DNA of 64,000 bases from Mangifera indica (taxonomy: Eukaryota; Streptophyta; Magnoliopsida; Sapindales; Anacardiaceae), in assembly GCF_011075055.1 (NCBI RefSeq), contig NC_058137.1, positions 26,335,463 through 26,399,462 of the forward strand, read 5' to 3'. Numbering within the stretch: the stretch's first letter is position 1; each line of letters opens with the position of its first letter. This document shows, piece by piece, positions 1-13,330 of this stretch. The position numbers and the translations under genes were made by a program. The notes under the pieces were generated by a model. That model was not told the DNA's origin. It saw only the letters and a program-made list of their open reading frames with translations, and did no database searches.

Positions 1-2229
1 GAGGGAGTTCCTTGCAAGCAGGTAGAGTTCATGTCAGTTCTGTTGTATTGTAGATGGTATTCATTATATTGTATTATGGTTTGAACATTGTAGATGATAT
101 ACATGTTGGTTCTATTCTTTTGGACTTGCAGATGTGTTTGTATGTCTCCTTGATTTTATCTGTGAGCTAAGAATAGAAAATGAAATTGGAAGGAATGTTT
201 TACTTATATATAGTATAATGACTATATTTTGTCCTTGTTTAATGACCATGGTTTTTCATTATTTGTAATTAGCACTGTATTTTCTTAGCTCGGTCATAGT
301 GGTTGTCTGCCTGTAGGCTTCAAAGGCCACTTATTTTCATGATACATTGAATCTCATTTAATGTGTTAAGGCTTGTTTGATTTATTCTGTCTTACACCTT
401 TTTTTTTCCCCCAGACTGAAGACAATGATTAGAAGTGAGACTATAATTTTAATTGTGATTTTATGGTGGATTTTAGGGTTTTCTTTTAGTTGGGGGGAAT
501 ACATGCAATCTTCCCCCCATCCCTATAGTGCAGAATTTACTTTCTCTATTAGATTTTTTAGGGGACATGATATTGCCTAACTTGGATTTTTACCACACAA
601 TGATTTCACCACTCTATACTAAAAGCTGGAGTTGTTTCAGGTTGCTGCAGGGCTTAATTTCACTGTGTTCCTAACAAGACAAGGTCATGTCTACACATGT
701 GGGTCTAACACACATGGCCAGCTTGGTCATGGTGACATTGTCGAAAGGGCAACACCAACAAGCATTGCATTACTTGAGGAAGTTGGCTCTGTAGTTCAGA
801 TCAATGCTGGTCCAAGTTATGTCCTGGCTGTATCTAGAAATGGGGATGTTTACTCTTTTGGTTCTGGTTCTAATTTTTGCCTTGGACATGGAGAGCAGCA
901 TAATGAGTTCCGACCACGTGTGATCCAGAAATTTAGAAGCAAGGGCATTCATGTGGTCCGTGTCTCTGCTGGTGACGAGCATGCAGTGGCACTTGATTCC
1001 AGTGGATTTGTTGGTCCCTTCCCTGAGAAATTTTCTTTTCTTTACTTTGCTTGGATTTTGTGAATTTCTGACTTTAGTTTATGGTGGTTGCAGGTATATA
1101 CCTGGGGCAAAGGTTACTATGGTGCTCTAGGCCATGGTGATGAGATTGATAAGACAATTCCAGAACTCTTGAGCAGCCTTAAGAATCACCTAGCCATCCA
1201 GGTTAGATTCATTCATACCTGGCTGCTTTACTGCATGTTGCTTATTAACACAAATGCAATATTCTAGTGGTTGGGTTAGCACACGGTTGGTTTTGTAGGA
1301 TCTAGGACAAGAATCAAAATTGTGCTTTCATTCCTTCAGTTTCAGTGTCGAATACATCAGGAGGGGCCTTTTCCTCCCAACATAAGGTTCCCGCAAAATG
1401 TGGGCGACTCAGTCTCCACCAGTGGGTTAGATATATTCTCTTTCATCTGTTTACCGTTGTTCCACCTTTTGAGTTTCCATTATCTTATCAGGTAGACCAA
1501 GGTCTGCTGCATTTAACTGACCAAAGTTCTAATTCCTTTTTATTGGTTCCGTATTCATATAAACATCACAATTGAAGTCCTTTACCAATTTCTTGTTTGT
1601 ATTATAAAATTTAACTGCTGGATAAGAAAAAGCATAGTTACGAATAATTTGTTTGACTATTGAACTTATAATTGGATCGTGTAAATTTAGTATTGAATTC
1701 ACCTTTTGCTGATTCTTATTATGATTATAAAATTAGTCAGCTGGGTCAGAAAAAGCACTGTTATCCAAAAAAATTTCAGTGTTGAACCTCAAAGGTATAT
1801 TTAGTGGTAGCACTATTTCTAATTATTGGCTTGTAAACTGAAAAAATGTCCATATAGGAATTAGATGACTTCCTTCAGTGCAACTCTATTCTACTCTTTA
1901 GTACCACTTTATTGAGTTCAGAGTGCTCTTTAATGACATTGTTTTATTTCATCTTGTAGGTCTGTGCAAGTAAGAGGAAAACGTTGGTTCTGGTTGAAAA
2001 TGGCTCTGTTTATGGCTTTGGGTGGAGCGGATTTGGTAGCCTCGGGCATACATATGATAAAGTGATGAAGCCACGAATCCTTGATAGTTTAAGAGGTCAC
2101 CATGTTTCTCAAATCAGCACTGGGCTGTACCACACCGTTGCAGTCACTCAACAAGGGGGAATAATTGGTATCGGAGATAATTCTCGAGCACAACTTGGAC
2201 AAGTGAAGAGGATGGCTGCAGCCAACTGA
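1..2229 (+). CDS. RCC1-repeat family protein, 3' part (5' end outside window)
   Basis: The visible exons are 1-21, 641-1009, 1094-1201 and 1960-2229. All join in phase 0 with GT-AG borders and give 255 residues ending at TGA 2227-2229. The product shows RCC1 beta-propeller blades: CGSNTHGQLGHGD, FGSGSNFCLGHGE, WGKGYYGALGHGDE and FGWSGFGSLGH, and a last blade with GDNSRAQLGQ. Each carries the Gly-rich LGHG-type turn. RCC1-fold proteins are seven-bladed propellers used as guanine-exchange factors or as chromatin or protein scaffolds (RCC1, UVR8). Five blades are visible, so about two and the start codon lie to the left. No other domain is seen in this part. From gene order I suspect the orthologue of Arabidopsis At3g15430. 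The molecular partner cannot be told from sequence. The intron at 1202-1959 is the longest one lying wholly inside the window. Confidence 0.88.
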
Positions 2230-5200
2230 AATTTTAATTCAGGAAATGGAAGACAAGGCAGATCTTGCTTCAGAAAGCGTGTGACCTGCACGGAATTTTC
2301 CCATCCTTTTTCTGTAGAGATTTATGGTATCATTTATTTATGAACAGTGAACAACTTTTTTCCTTGAGAATTCTTATAGAATTTTCATAAAACTATAACT
2401 ATGAATGCAGGGTAAATCAGTGTTGTATTAAAACAAATTGTAGCAAGTAGTAGCTATAGTTTTAGTTGTTTTGTTGTGAAAAGGCCAAAAAATAATTCTT
2501 TGTAATTTAGTTCAAAAGTTTGAATTGATTTTTATATTTGCTTTTGTTGTTTCATTTCAGTTGGTCAATTCCAATCTCTAGCTGATATGCATTTTCTGTT
2601 TTTGTATTTGTGGAAACAGCTGTAAGTACGTCTTACAGCCTGAAATGCAAATCTTGCTAAAGGGCTTGGGACCAATCTTTTCAGTAGCCTGTAGAGGAAA
2701 GAAATGGAAAGCTTCATAGCTTATTATTTGAGGCAATCAATAAAATTATGTATGTTTATTTTAAGTGGATAAATATATATACATATATTTATATATATTA
2801 TCATATAATTAGGTCATTTTAAATTAAAAATAAAGTAATATCTAATCATATAATGATATATATAAATGTGTATATAATTGAGTATTTCAAATGATGATAA
2901 TATGTATTAGTTATGATCTTCTACCGGTGTCAAGGATTGACCTTAGAGATGATAATGGGATATTTAAGGTTGAATATCTTAATTTTTTGTTCCTATAGAG
3001 GAAACTTTTCTCTGTTTCTATCCTATTCTTGATGCAAAGATGATGAAAATTTTTATCCCTTTTTTGTGAAAAAAATCTCTCATCTTCCTATGGAGAAAAT
3101 TCTTCATACTTTTTCTTCTTGTTAGAAAAATAATAAAATAATTATTAGGTATCGGGACATGTTTGTAAGAATTTAAAAAATAGATAGAGAATAAAATGAA
3201 CTGGAAAAGAGACAAATCAAAAATATATTTATTCCTCTCTTGTTTTTATTGAAAAATCTACTCTTTGTTCGGGGGAGAGGTGGATTGAAAAATTGATTTT
3301 ACATATTGAATTGTTATCTTTAATTTGGGAACTCTTCTCAATTTCTTTAACAGCTTGAATGCAGTTGGAATGAAATCAATTCATGTCTCCAATATGTTTC
3401 ATTTCACTCAGCTGAATGGATAACCCTTAAGCATTAATGCACGTTTGCTTTTCCCAGCGAACAGGGCAGCTTGCCCATCTCAACTTCTTCATTTTTATGA
3501 AGGCTTGATGGATTACAACTGTAATTAAATGCTAGACTGCTACTGCTGTTTTTAGAAAATTGTCGTTTCTGAGAGGTAGCGTGAGTGATTTGGTTTGTAG
3601 AGTAGACAAAACCCAGAAAAGGGACAGTTCTAAATACGTCAGAACTCAGAGGTGCTTTCTGGAGACTCTTTGATGCATGCGTGATGTGTTAGTAGTCGTA
3701 GAATATTCGACAAGCAGAGATTCTCCATGTGGGGAGATCTTCAGAAACATTAGTACAAAACACAATCAGAGAGATTCAGTTCCCAAATTTCCCAAGAAAA
3801 GAAAATTGTCTTTCATCAAGGTAAAATACTGCCTTAACAATGTGTGAAGACCTCAACAAGCTCTCGAAGTTACACTTGGGTAAAGACCATGAGCAGCTTT
3901 CTTACATGGTTCTTTGATAGGGACTTGGGACAGGGGAAGAGGAAGGAAACAAACACGTGATCTCCCCCACAACTAAGCCAGCCCATATGAGGTTGTTTGC
4001 TACGTCTTAGTTAGAAAAGTCATTATGCTCTCACGTGGTATACTCTGATCCACCATAGAAATAAATAAGAAAATATATGCCCCATACATACCATTTGGAA
4101 AAACCAATAGGATGCTTGTTCATCATATTATCTGCTTTCGAAGATGAATCAAACTCTGAATTTTCCTCTTCTACTATAGACAATTGCACCATATACAATA
4201 TCAGATTCTTACACAGACAAACAAATAAGTCAATGCCGCAATAATAAAGTACTCTCAAAATTGAACAATTTATCGTCTTGCAAATATCTTTCGATGGATC
4301 GGTGGAAAAAAAGCTTATAAAATATCAAAATGCTCAAAAACGTCCAAGATATGAGAAACTCAAGCTAGTCACCCTCCATTTTATAAGCCAAAATTGTAGT
4401 GAAACTAGAACCTTATTGTTATCGTTCAACATGATCCCCAAACATGTGTCAGTCATCCCATGATGCAAACAAGGCATATCTAGTTAGGTTTCATGAAAAA
4501 ATAGAGACACAACCAGTGTGCAATGAAAGCATATAAAACAATGATTCTACTAGCTAATGAGTCGTTATTATAAAGATCTCGTAATTTTGACATAGTATCT
4601 ATCTAAGTAGACAACATAATAAGTTCTCAAAATCCTCTTTGCGCTCCAAAATTTGAAAGGCAATTGTTTTGTGATAGTTTCCTACCTACAAAACATCTTC
4701 TCAAGAAGCAACCATTTTCAGAAGTGACAACTCATGCTTCGACTAACAAGTAAACACCTCTTGGCCAGAAAATGTAATCCATCAATTAGTATCTCTTGTA
4801 TGTTATTTGTCCGTGATAGAAAGTAATAACTAATAACTACTAACTACTTTCTTTATTGACTCTAACTGTGATTATATCTTTAATGTATTTAATCTCAGAG
4901 TTTGAATTTTAAATTTTAAACGATAAAATTATAACATTTTTCATAAATCCTATTTATATAAAAGAGGGAAAATAAAGAACAACACAAGAAACACATAAAA
5001 GAATATTGAATATCTCATCTAAACTTAGAATTAGTCTTATTTCATTTTAAGTGAAGTGACAAGACTATCAAACCTAGAAATTTCTCCTAAGGTTTTTCTT
5101 CAAAATCAATTCCTTCTCGGAACACACTTTTACAATCTTCACACTTACTTCATCGGATATTCTCTCAAAACTTTAATATTATAATCATGAATGTAAACTT

Positions 5201-5702
5201 ATGGATAATAAGCCTAGTCACATTAAAAAATTACTTTTTATCTAAGTTTTTCTTTGTATTTATTTCATAACACCGTAATAAATATTATGATCTACTATCA
5301 AATTCTCAATACCGAGGGTTTTAGGTCTATTCTTGCCTCTACCATTCTCTATGTTATATAAAGTTCTCAATTTCATTATTTGTAACGACAAATCCCATAA
5401 ATAAACTATTAAACCTATAATCTCGAAACGGAGACCAAAGATTAACAAAAGGAAACATAATTTATGTCTTTTCCTCTACATGCTATTCTAGAAGAAACAA
5501 GTTAACAGGATTAGGATCATTACATATTAAAGATACAAGTTCCAAAACCATACAAACCAAAAGACAAATACCAAAAAGGAGCCATTTTCACACAGTTTTT
5601 ACTAATTTTTTATTTCCTTGTCTATCTTCTTCATCACTCTCATGTCAGCTCCCGGGCCCTTGGAATGATAAGCTAAAAATTTACTAACGAGCTCCTCATC
5701 TT
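2230..5702. other. Intergenic: RCC1 3' flank, AT-rich MITE copy, no gene recognised
   Basis: The first few hundred bases are the likely 3' UTR of the RCC1 gene. A copy of the AT-rich MITE core lies at about 2755-2895. The stretch at about 3340-4030 is less AT-rich and looks like old unique sequence, but no reading frame of recognisable protein survives. The part at about 4850-5450 resembles decayed retroelement or other repeat DNA. Short open frames here (for example 4278-4463) show no domain and no splice-linked partner. Confidence 0.5.
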
Positions 5703-7270
5703 TCAGGCCATGCTCTCTAAACGCTCCCTGAAAACTTTCAACATATCAGAAAATGTCACAATGCCCACCAAGCTACAATTCTCCTCTATAACCCACACAT
5801 AATTCACTCTATGAGCAATTGCCTGAATCATAACTGCTACTAGTGAACTCTTTGCACTGCAAACAATGGCTTCTGCTCGCCTTGCAATTCTTGCTGAATA
5901 GCTCATTGATCTGTTGAGCTTCCCTGGTCTTGCTGTTTTTGGAGGGCTTGCCCCAGATTCCTCATCTGATGAAGAACTTGTAGACATATATGACAGTAAA
6001 ATGGAGTCAATGTTAATTTGTTCCAACATTCCTTCTAAGCCTTTATCTTTGAGCCTATTTTTCACCACCCTGACTAGATCCTCCGGGGGTCCTCCACAGT
6101 CAATGTATGCCATCAGGTCCCCAGAGGAGAGTGTTGTGATGGCGGCAGCCACCGTCTCGTCACAGCAACTGAGTGTCAATGGCGAGATCTCACCAATCAG
6201 AATGCCGTCAGTGTCAACCACTGCCACAGAGGTATGGTCCAGAAGGGAGCGAGAGATTGCCTCGAGGGCCAATGTTGCAGGGGAGTCATAGTCCACAGCA
6301 ATGATTTCAGAACTTATAATGGCTAGAGTGTCAATGGATAATGCAGGAATTGGAGAGAAAAGGCCAATGGAGCTCAAGATGAATCGGATTATGTCTTCTT
6401 GAGTTAACCAACAAAATTCTCGGCCATTGTGGCCTGTTGAAGTGGCTGGTGAGAGCTTTTGGAGCTGTTTTCTTCTTGTGCTCAGTCTGTTCTTGATTGG
6501 TACTACCAGATTCTGTGCCCCTTCAAGCATGAGATCAATGGCTTCTAGTAAACTGCAATCAGAAAACCGAATTTCAGATTAATTGAATCATAATAAATAC
6601 CAGAAACAACAAATTAAATATATTTCAGTTACCAACTTAAGATAAATTGAATTCTTTAAACACATTTAATAACAGGATGAAAATACAGAAGAAAAATTGT
6701 TGGATATTAACAAGATTTAGCAGATTTTGTCCTTTCTCCAGAATCAAAATGGGTTTTTTTTTTTTTTCATTTTTTACCAAGTTACCATTTCATCCTGCAA
6801 CATCAAAACATAAAAACAGAAATCCATTTCTGCAAGAACATGAAAACTCTGAAACTGAAAGAAACTAGATTGAAAATGAACAGAACCCCAATAGTAAACA
6901 CACAGAAAATAGTGATTTGATTCGATTACCTGCAAGATGGTTCCACGTGCATAACAAGTCCACGGACCTTAGGCAGAAGAACAGAGACAGGTGCCTTCAA
7001 TACATCAGAAGGAGACAACAAATTTTCATCTTTGCAAAGATAACAAATCACATCCACCATACAGATTTTGCCGACGCATTGACACAGAAAGGCGTCACCA
7101 CTTTCACGCACCTTGTCATGCTCACAATCCCAGACGCTGATGTAGTTATCCTCAGAGTTTTTCAGCACGGAAAGAGCCTCAGCAATGGAGGCAGACAGCG
7201 AAAGAGACCTCAGCGCCGGCTTGCCGAGACAGAGGTCAGATACCTCATATGCCAGAAGGGTCACTGCCAT
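5703..7270 (-). CDS. CBSX5: CBS-domain-containing protein CBSX5-like
   Basis: There are two exons, complement of 6930-7270 and 5703-6552, joined across a Ser codon (AG|T), giving 396 aa. I chose the ATG at 7270 because the product then starts MAVTLLAYEVSDLCLGKP, as in Arabidopsis CBSX5; the upstream in-frame extension has no ATG. Conserved landmarks are LPKVRGLVMHVEPSCS, EGAQNLVVPI, FCWLTQEDIIRFIL, LIGEISPLTLSCCDETVAAA, SGDLMAYIDCGGPPEDLV and a C-terminal AHRVNYVWVIEENCSLVGIVTFSDMLKVFRE. These belong to paired CBS modules, which bind adenosine nucleotides in other proteins. Family members CBSX1/2 regulate thioredoxins, but CBSX5 itself has no firm biochemical role. A Ser-rich linker (STSSSSDEES) separates the last CBS motif. 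Arabidopsis At4g27460 is the likely orthologue, beside At4g27450, matching the next gene here. Confidence 0.93.
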
Positions 7271-7438
7271 ACAAAAACTGAGGAAAAAGTTGAGAGCTTT
7301 GGGGGGAAGAGCCAAAAGGGTCTCTTGTTTAAGAGATTATGAAGTGTTTTGTGAAAGTCTTGATCCTGAAATGGTGGTGGTGGTGGTGCGCTGGAGGTCT
7401 GAAGAATGAAGATGAAAATGAGAGTGTACATGGAAGGT

Positions 7439-7446
7439 TATTTATA
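7439..7446 (-). promoter_or_regulatory. Probable TATA box of the CBSX5-like gene
   Basis: On the minus strand this reads TATAAATA, about 170 bp upstream of the chosen ATG at 7270. It is the best TATA match in the GA-rich leader region. No transcript evidence is available. Confidence 0.4.
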
Positions 7447-7451
7447 AGAGA

Positions 7452-10400
7452 TTTATACCATATATGGTCCAATTTAGTTTTGGATTTTTTTCCTTTTTAT
7501 GGCCGATTTGCTTCCCAACCTAACTTTGATGAAAACACAATTTTCCACCAATAAATTTGAAAAGTTCATATATCCACCCATCATCAATTTTTGTTAATAA
7601 AAACGGTTGCTTTTTCATAAGCCTTTGAGATTGAAAAGTCTAAAACCATATTTTTAATATAGGACCCAAATGAATACTTTTCACCCCAACTTCAACCCTC
7701 ACACCAACGTTTTAGAATAATCACATTTGAAAAACTAATATTAAGATTTGAGAATTCAAAACTATATAAATTGTATGTTAGAAACTCAAACTTTTCAATG
7801 TAAGATTCAAATTTTATGTCTTTCACTTAAACTCTTAACACACTTAATGAGAAAGTAAAAAGAATAAACAAGAATCGAAATGATTTTCATATTGTAACCC
7901 GTACATTACAAATGATGTCATCATAGAAATAAACCTTTCAAATCCAATAAACCTTTGTACCTCGTTGAAGATTACATGTGCTCTATAATGGGAATTAAGT
8001 ATAAGAATGTTAAAAGAATTCGAACGACCAACTAATAACTCTATATTTTGTGCCAACAAACAATTAATTGAAAATAAGGATTTTCTAAAAAAATTAATAA
8101 ATAAAAATAAAATTGTAATAATATTAAAATTATCTTGATAATATTTTAATATTTAAACAAAAAATAGTAATAAAATTATCTTTTATTTTATTTAAACATT
8201 ATTAATAATTTTTTATTACTAAAAAATCAAATAAAGTATTGTCAATAATAAAATATAGATTATCTTGTAAACCTTCAGCCTAAAGGGAAGTGTGTAAATA
8301 ATTTTTTCAAATTTAATGAGTGGGATATTGTCATTTTCATCAAAATTTGGGTGAAAAATTTTTATTTATAAAGATAATTGATGTATTAATTTATTGATTT
8401 AATTATTATTATTAGTATTATTATTATTTATTGTGGCACGATTGAAAAGTGCTTCTAAAAGCTATATAATTTTTTTTTTTTATGGTAAAGTTAACAAGTT
8501 AAGCTTTGTTGTAAAATGTAACTCCCAAAACACTATTTCCATTACAGAAAATTATTGCTTCATTTGGTAGATTTATTGTTAAATTTCTTTACAATAGAAC
8601 ATACAATTTTTTTAAAAATAAAAAATAAAACCAAAAATAATTTTTACTTAGAAATTACATGATACATAAATTAAAACTTTACCCAACATAAATTAAAATT
8701 CTACATTAGCCCAATTCAATTACACTCATTACATTAATTAGTGGATTAATTAGTGGTCCTTTTTTTGTTAAATTACATTTGCAAAACCCAAAACTTCACC
8801 TTAAAATTAGGGTAATTAAATAGTAAAAGTGATGAAGGTATTCCAAAAAAAAAAAAATTCATGATATGAACAAAATTATCCACTTGGACAAATGGGTCCT
8901 TTACTTTTCTCAATTAAATCAACTTATGCTACTCTATCGGGGTGAGGTTATATTGTGGCACTCGATATTGTTAATATATAAAAAAAGTTAGATATATATA
9001 GATATTTTATATTATTAAGAGATAATTGATAAATTAGCATGTAAACTTTTAAATTATCAAAATATATATTAGTTTATAAATCTCAAAAGAAAAATTGGGA
9101 CGAATTATGTATTCATAGTTACAATATCTTTACAATAAATTATTTTATTTAACGAAAATATTATAAACGACATCAAAACCACTCTAATTATACTTTTGAA
9201 CGAGATTGGAACATATCTCATAGAGAATATTGAATTTGAGTCTCTTAATAAATTAATATAACACTTTTAAAGGAATTTAATATCGATAAAACACGGAAAA
9301 AATATTAGATATATAAATACTTTATATTACTTTTTAAATAAGAGTAATTCTTAAATTATCAAAACATATTTTAATTTTTAAAATTTAAAAATAAAATTTT
9401 GATAAAATATATGTTTAAAATAATATTATTTTAATAATAAATCAATCTAAGTGGAGAAAGAGTATTGCATCCATACTGAGAAATCTTGGCCATAAAATTT
9501 TAATATTTCTTTTTTTTTTGTGAAGTCATGTGAAAAAGTAATAAACGATGGAACAACTCAGATAATTAAGGCCACTAATGAAAATTAATTACCTTAAAAG
9601 TGGATCCCAAATTTAGATTCTTTGATTGATTAACACGAATTTAAAATACCATCACCATCGAGCCATAGGCTTTATTAATAAATTCAAACTTCTTGAATTT
9701 TGGGCCTGATTTATAATTATTTTATTTTAAAGGCGCCGCTAAACATTGACACATGTCAGTCTCTAATTCATTTAATTTATTTATTTGTATTTTTTTTCTT
9801 ATAATTATTAATATTCTAATCTAAGCTTTAGCACTCAAAGCAGCTTTCTTTTGGCTCAAACTCTTAGATGAATCACATGTTTTTCTATTTAATTCGTTGA
9901 GAAGCTTAGTTATGACTTTAAAGATTTAATCAAATTGGGATGAAGAAAATTTAGATATATAAATATTTTTTAATTTGATTCAATTTATATCATGTTTTGA
10001 AACGAGAGAGGTTTATAGTGAGATACATGGTTTCCGTCTATATGCATTTTATGATGGCATTCCTACGTATTTATAAGATCAAGTTATCTACTACAATTCA
10101 AAATTTAAATTCAAATGTTAAATTTTCTAGATTGTTTAAATTAATGATTATATCATAATTAAAATTAATAAAATAAAAAATTAATATTTTCTATCGTGTA
10201 TAAATAAAGTTAAAACTTAAAAGATGACCGAACATACAAGTATTTCTTTTGCTTAAGGTCACCTTTGAAGAGAGGGAAAAATGCTTCTTTCTTTTATTTT
10301 CACAAGAATTTTTAAAAAAAGAAAAAAGACACATGTTGAGATTATCATAAGGTGAAATTAGAAAGAAAAAAAAGGAATTATTTTTACTTTTTAGAGGTAT

Positions 10401-11961
10401 TTTTGTTGATAAATTAGAAAAATAAATATGTTTTTCAAAAAGTTAAATGGTATAATTTAATATAATTTTTTTGATTTTTTTATATGTAAAGATATTAAAA
10501 CTCTTACAATTTTGAGTGTAATATTTGTGGTACGACTTGGCCTTGGATGCTTCAAAAGAGTCTTTTTTACTAAAATTTCATGACATAAAGTTGTCAATTT
10601 TAATTAAAATAACAAAAGAATATTTTGGAAAAAAAAAATATTGGCAATAATTATCTTTTTTTTTTTTTAGATGTAATAATTAAAAAAATTATAAAAAGGA
10701 GACATCTAAAAGATGGGGTCCTACCACGTGGAGGTTGGACGGATGATATTGTCCTTTCGATTCGAGGGCCAACGATCCCCAATACCAAAACCAAAATACT
10801 CTCAACTTGAAGTGTTCACTGCCAATCGTACGGTGGAGAGCATCTATTTTGTAAACACGTGAACAGGTACTAAGATATTTTAAAATTAATTATTTCAAGT
10901 ACACGAATTTTCTGAAATTATATTTAAAAAATTTTGAAATTTTTGGTTGGTAAAATTTTGAAATTCATAATTAAATTTTATTGGTATGAATGAAAATAAA
11001 AAATAAAAATTGGATTCCTAATACTAACACGTGGACAGGGTATCGTTAGAGGAATATCACCGATCCCTAAAGCTAAAGAAATACTTTCCAAATTAATGGC
11101 CTCTTTTTAAATAATTTTGTTTTTTTAATTATATGTCATCATTCAATATGTTACGTATCAAAATCTTAGCCTTTACTTCATCATGTGTAAGGATTGAAGT
11201 AATTTCACATTACTGAGGGAAAATTATTTCAATCAAATTTTATATATACTTTCTAGACATAATTTTAATATATAAATAATTTATTATTGTATAATTAAAT
11301 AATTTTAAATTAAAAATAAAATAATATTTAATCACATAATAATATCTTATTTATATATTTAAATTATATATAAAAATATATATACATAACATCTTTTAAT
11401 TATTATTTGTCATTCACTAAATCCCTAAACTAAAAACACTCGCCCAAAATGGCCAAAACCCAATTGTATAAGAAATAATTTATCAGTAGAAAGTCATAAA
11501 CATTATTTTAATCATGATTGAATTGTGTTTTGGATGAGAATTCGTAGTTTTAAAACTTCATGAGTGTAAATGTAGTTTTCCTAAACCTTGGATAGGAAAT
11601 AGTGATTTACTTTATTATTAACGGTAAATTTTTTTAATCAAAATTTTCATGATTTAAATTCAATTTAAAAATAAAAAAAAATAGAAGGGCCCATTATAGG
11701 GTAACTTAATCTTGATTTAGATGGAAATGGATTGATTAGAACATTAATTACATTAACGTGTTGTTCATAATTATAACCATCACCGATAAAGAAATATTAA
11801 TAATTTAGTATTTTAGTTCAACATCAATTTTCTCTTTGAGACTCAAATGGGCATTTTCTAAATCCCACTAGTTCACTTTTGATTAAGATTGGTCAATAAT
11901 CTACGTGTTGTAACTAATTCAATTGGTACAAAGTCATGGAGAAATTAAATAGACATAGGAT
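7452..11961. other. AT-rich intergenic region with decayed repeats
   Basis: No gene is recognised. The sequence is strongly AT-rich with many homopolymer runs. An AT-rich MITE copy is visible at about 11240-11395. A diverged repeated segment containing ACGTG occurs near 10720-10805 and again near 11022-11090; the first carries the palindrome CCACGTGG (10724-10731). Short frames such as 10625-10810 begin in low-complexity DNA and show no protein family. Confidence 0.5.
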
Positions 11962-12322
11962 TAGGGTTGGATTCGAGCTGAGCTGAGCTCGAACTCAAGC
12001 TCGGTTCGGTTTACATAGAGCTAGCTCAAGTTCGAGTTCGACTAAGACCAACTCGTTTCGAGCTCGACTGAATTGAGCTCGAACTCGGCTCATTTTTTGT
12101 TATCAAAATGACATCATTTTAATACATATTAATCAAAACGATATTATTTTGTATCAAAAATTTTAATTAAAAAATCTGACGAGTAGCTCAAGCTCGAGCT
12201 CAGTTAAAGCCGGCTCATTTTGGGCTCGACCGAATTGAGCTCAAGCTGGCTCGACTCAAATTCAGCTCTACATAGGATGCTTTGATAATAAGCTCGAACT
12301 GGTTTAACTCGAATCCAACCCT
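11962..12322. mobile_element. GAGCTC-rich non-autonomous inverted-repeat element
   Basis: The ends are inverted: TAGGGTTGGATTCGAG on the left and CTCGAATCCAACCCT(A) on the right. A perfect 9-bp duplication, ACATAGGAT, flanks the element at 11953-11961 and 12323-12331. The body is packed with AGCTCGA/GAGCTCGA motifs and contains no open frame. A third copy of ACATAGGAT, with the same following bases, lies inside at 12270-12278, which suggests a second nested or tandem insertion event. Confidence 0.75.
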
Positions 12323-12724
12323 ACATAGGATGCTTTGGACATATTACCAAAGTTGTTCAAGGAAATTATGAAATGCTATTGTTGGATCCTCATCAACAAT
12401 TTTGGTTCTATGTGCGGAGTCAAACATACATGCAAAATTAAAATTGTTGTAACAATCCCTAATTGGCTTCTGAAAATGATGTCAAATTTTTTTAAGTAAT
12501 GCCCATTTTATACGCCACAAATACGACATCAAAATCTCTTTCAAATTGGAATGAAAGTTTTCATGAATTCTTTGTTTTGTATTTTTCACTTTTACGAAAC
12601 CGATTAAATTTGATTGATTTGATTACGTTAGTTGGTTTATATTGAAGTGATTTTTTGTTATCAATTTATACACATATTTTAAATATTTATACAAATTATA
12701 TTAAGGTAGTAGTGATTTACAATC

Positions 12725-13020
12725 GGCCAAAAGACTTATTTCCACCCAACGTTTGGTAAAATTATAAACTCATACTTGTTAATTTTTAAATACTTAAATA
12801 TCAACTCTTTTATTAAAATTTATTGTTAGGGTTAAAATTAAAATATTATTTAATTAAAAAATTTATCATATTTCTCTTATAAATTTAAAAATTAATAGTT
12901 TTATTCTATCTAAAGTTTGAAAAATGAACATCTCCTCTATAAGGTTTTCATTTTGTCCGGTTTACTCTTTATGAAAACAGTTTAATTATTAACTAAGAGT
13001 GGGAAAATATTTATTGAATA
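12725..13020. mobile_element. Fragment of the GGCCAAA foldback (MULE-like) family
   Basis: The left end begins GGCCAAAAGACTTATTTCC and continues with the family's characteristic pattern, including remnants of the conserved inner arm (AAAGTTTGAAAAATGA). No matching right end is clear, so this is a truncated or decayed copy. Confidence 0.5.
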
Positions 13021-13330
13021 TGTTAAAATACTGATGAGGGGCTTCACTGTAGCCCTTGTTTCTAAATAATTTCATATTTTGTCCTTCACACATGGTAGAC
13101 TAAATTATGTAAAGACTTTATGACATTAATTTAACTTGGGTGGGTCATAGTGTCACAATACCTTAGGGGCTCAAAGGGGAAAACGGTGGGTGATAAGCAT
13201 GTTACATTTGTCCCATAAATTTCATTTATTATATGGTGGGGGATGAGTTTTAATATTATTGAAACAATTACACGGTACAAAATTATTAATTAATTAAAAA
13301 TTAAATTAATGAATACTTAATTGATATACT

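Noticed and set aside
3840..3905. Possible reverse-transcriptase remnant
   Set aside because: Stops and poor similarity in every frame; no conserved retroelement motif could be identified.
7271..7315. Longer N-terminus for the CBSX5-like protein
   Set aside because: The extended frame has no ATG, and the family starts at the MAV residues encoded from 7270.
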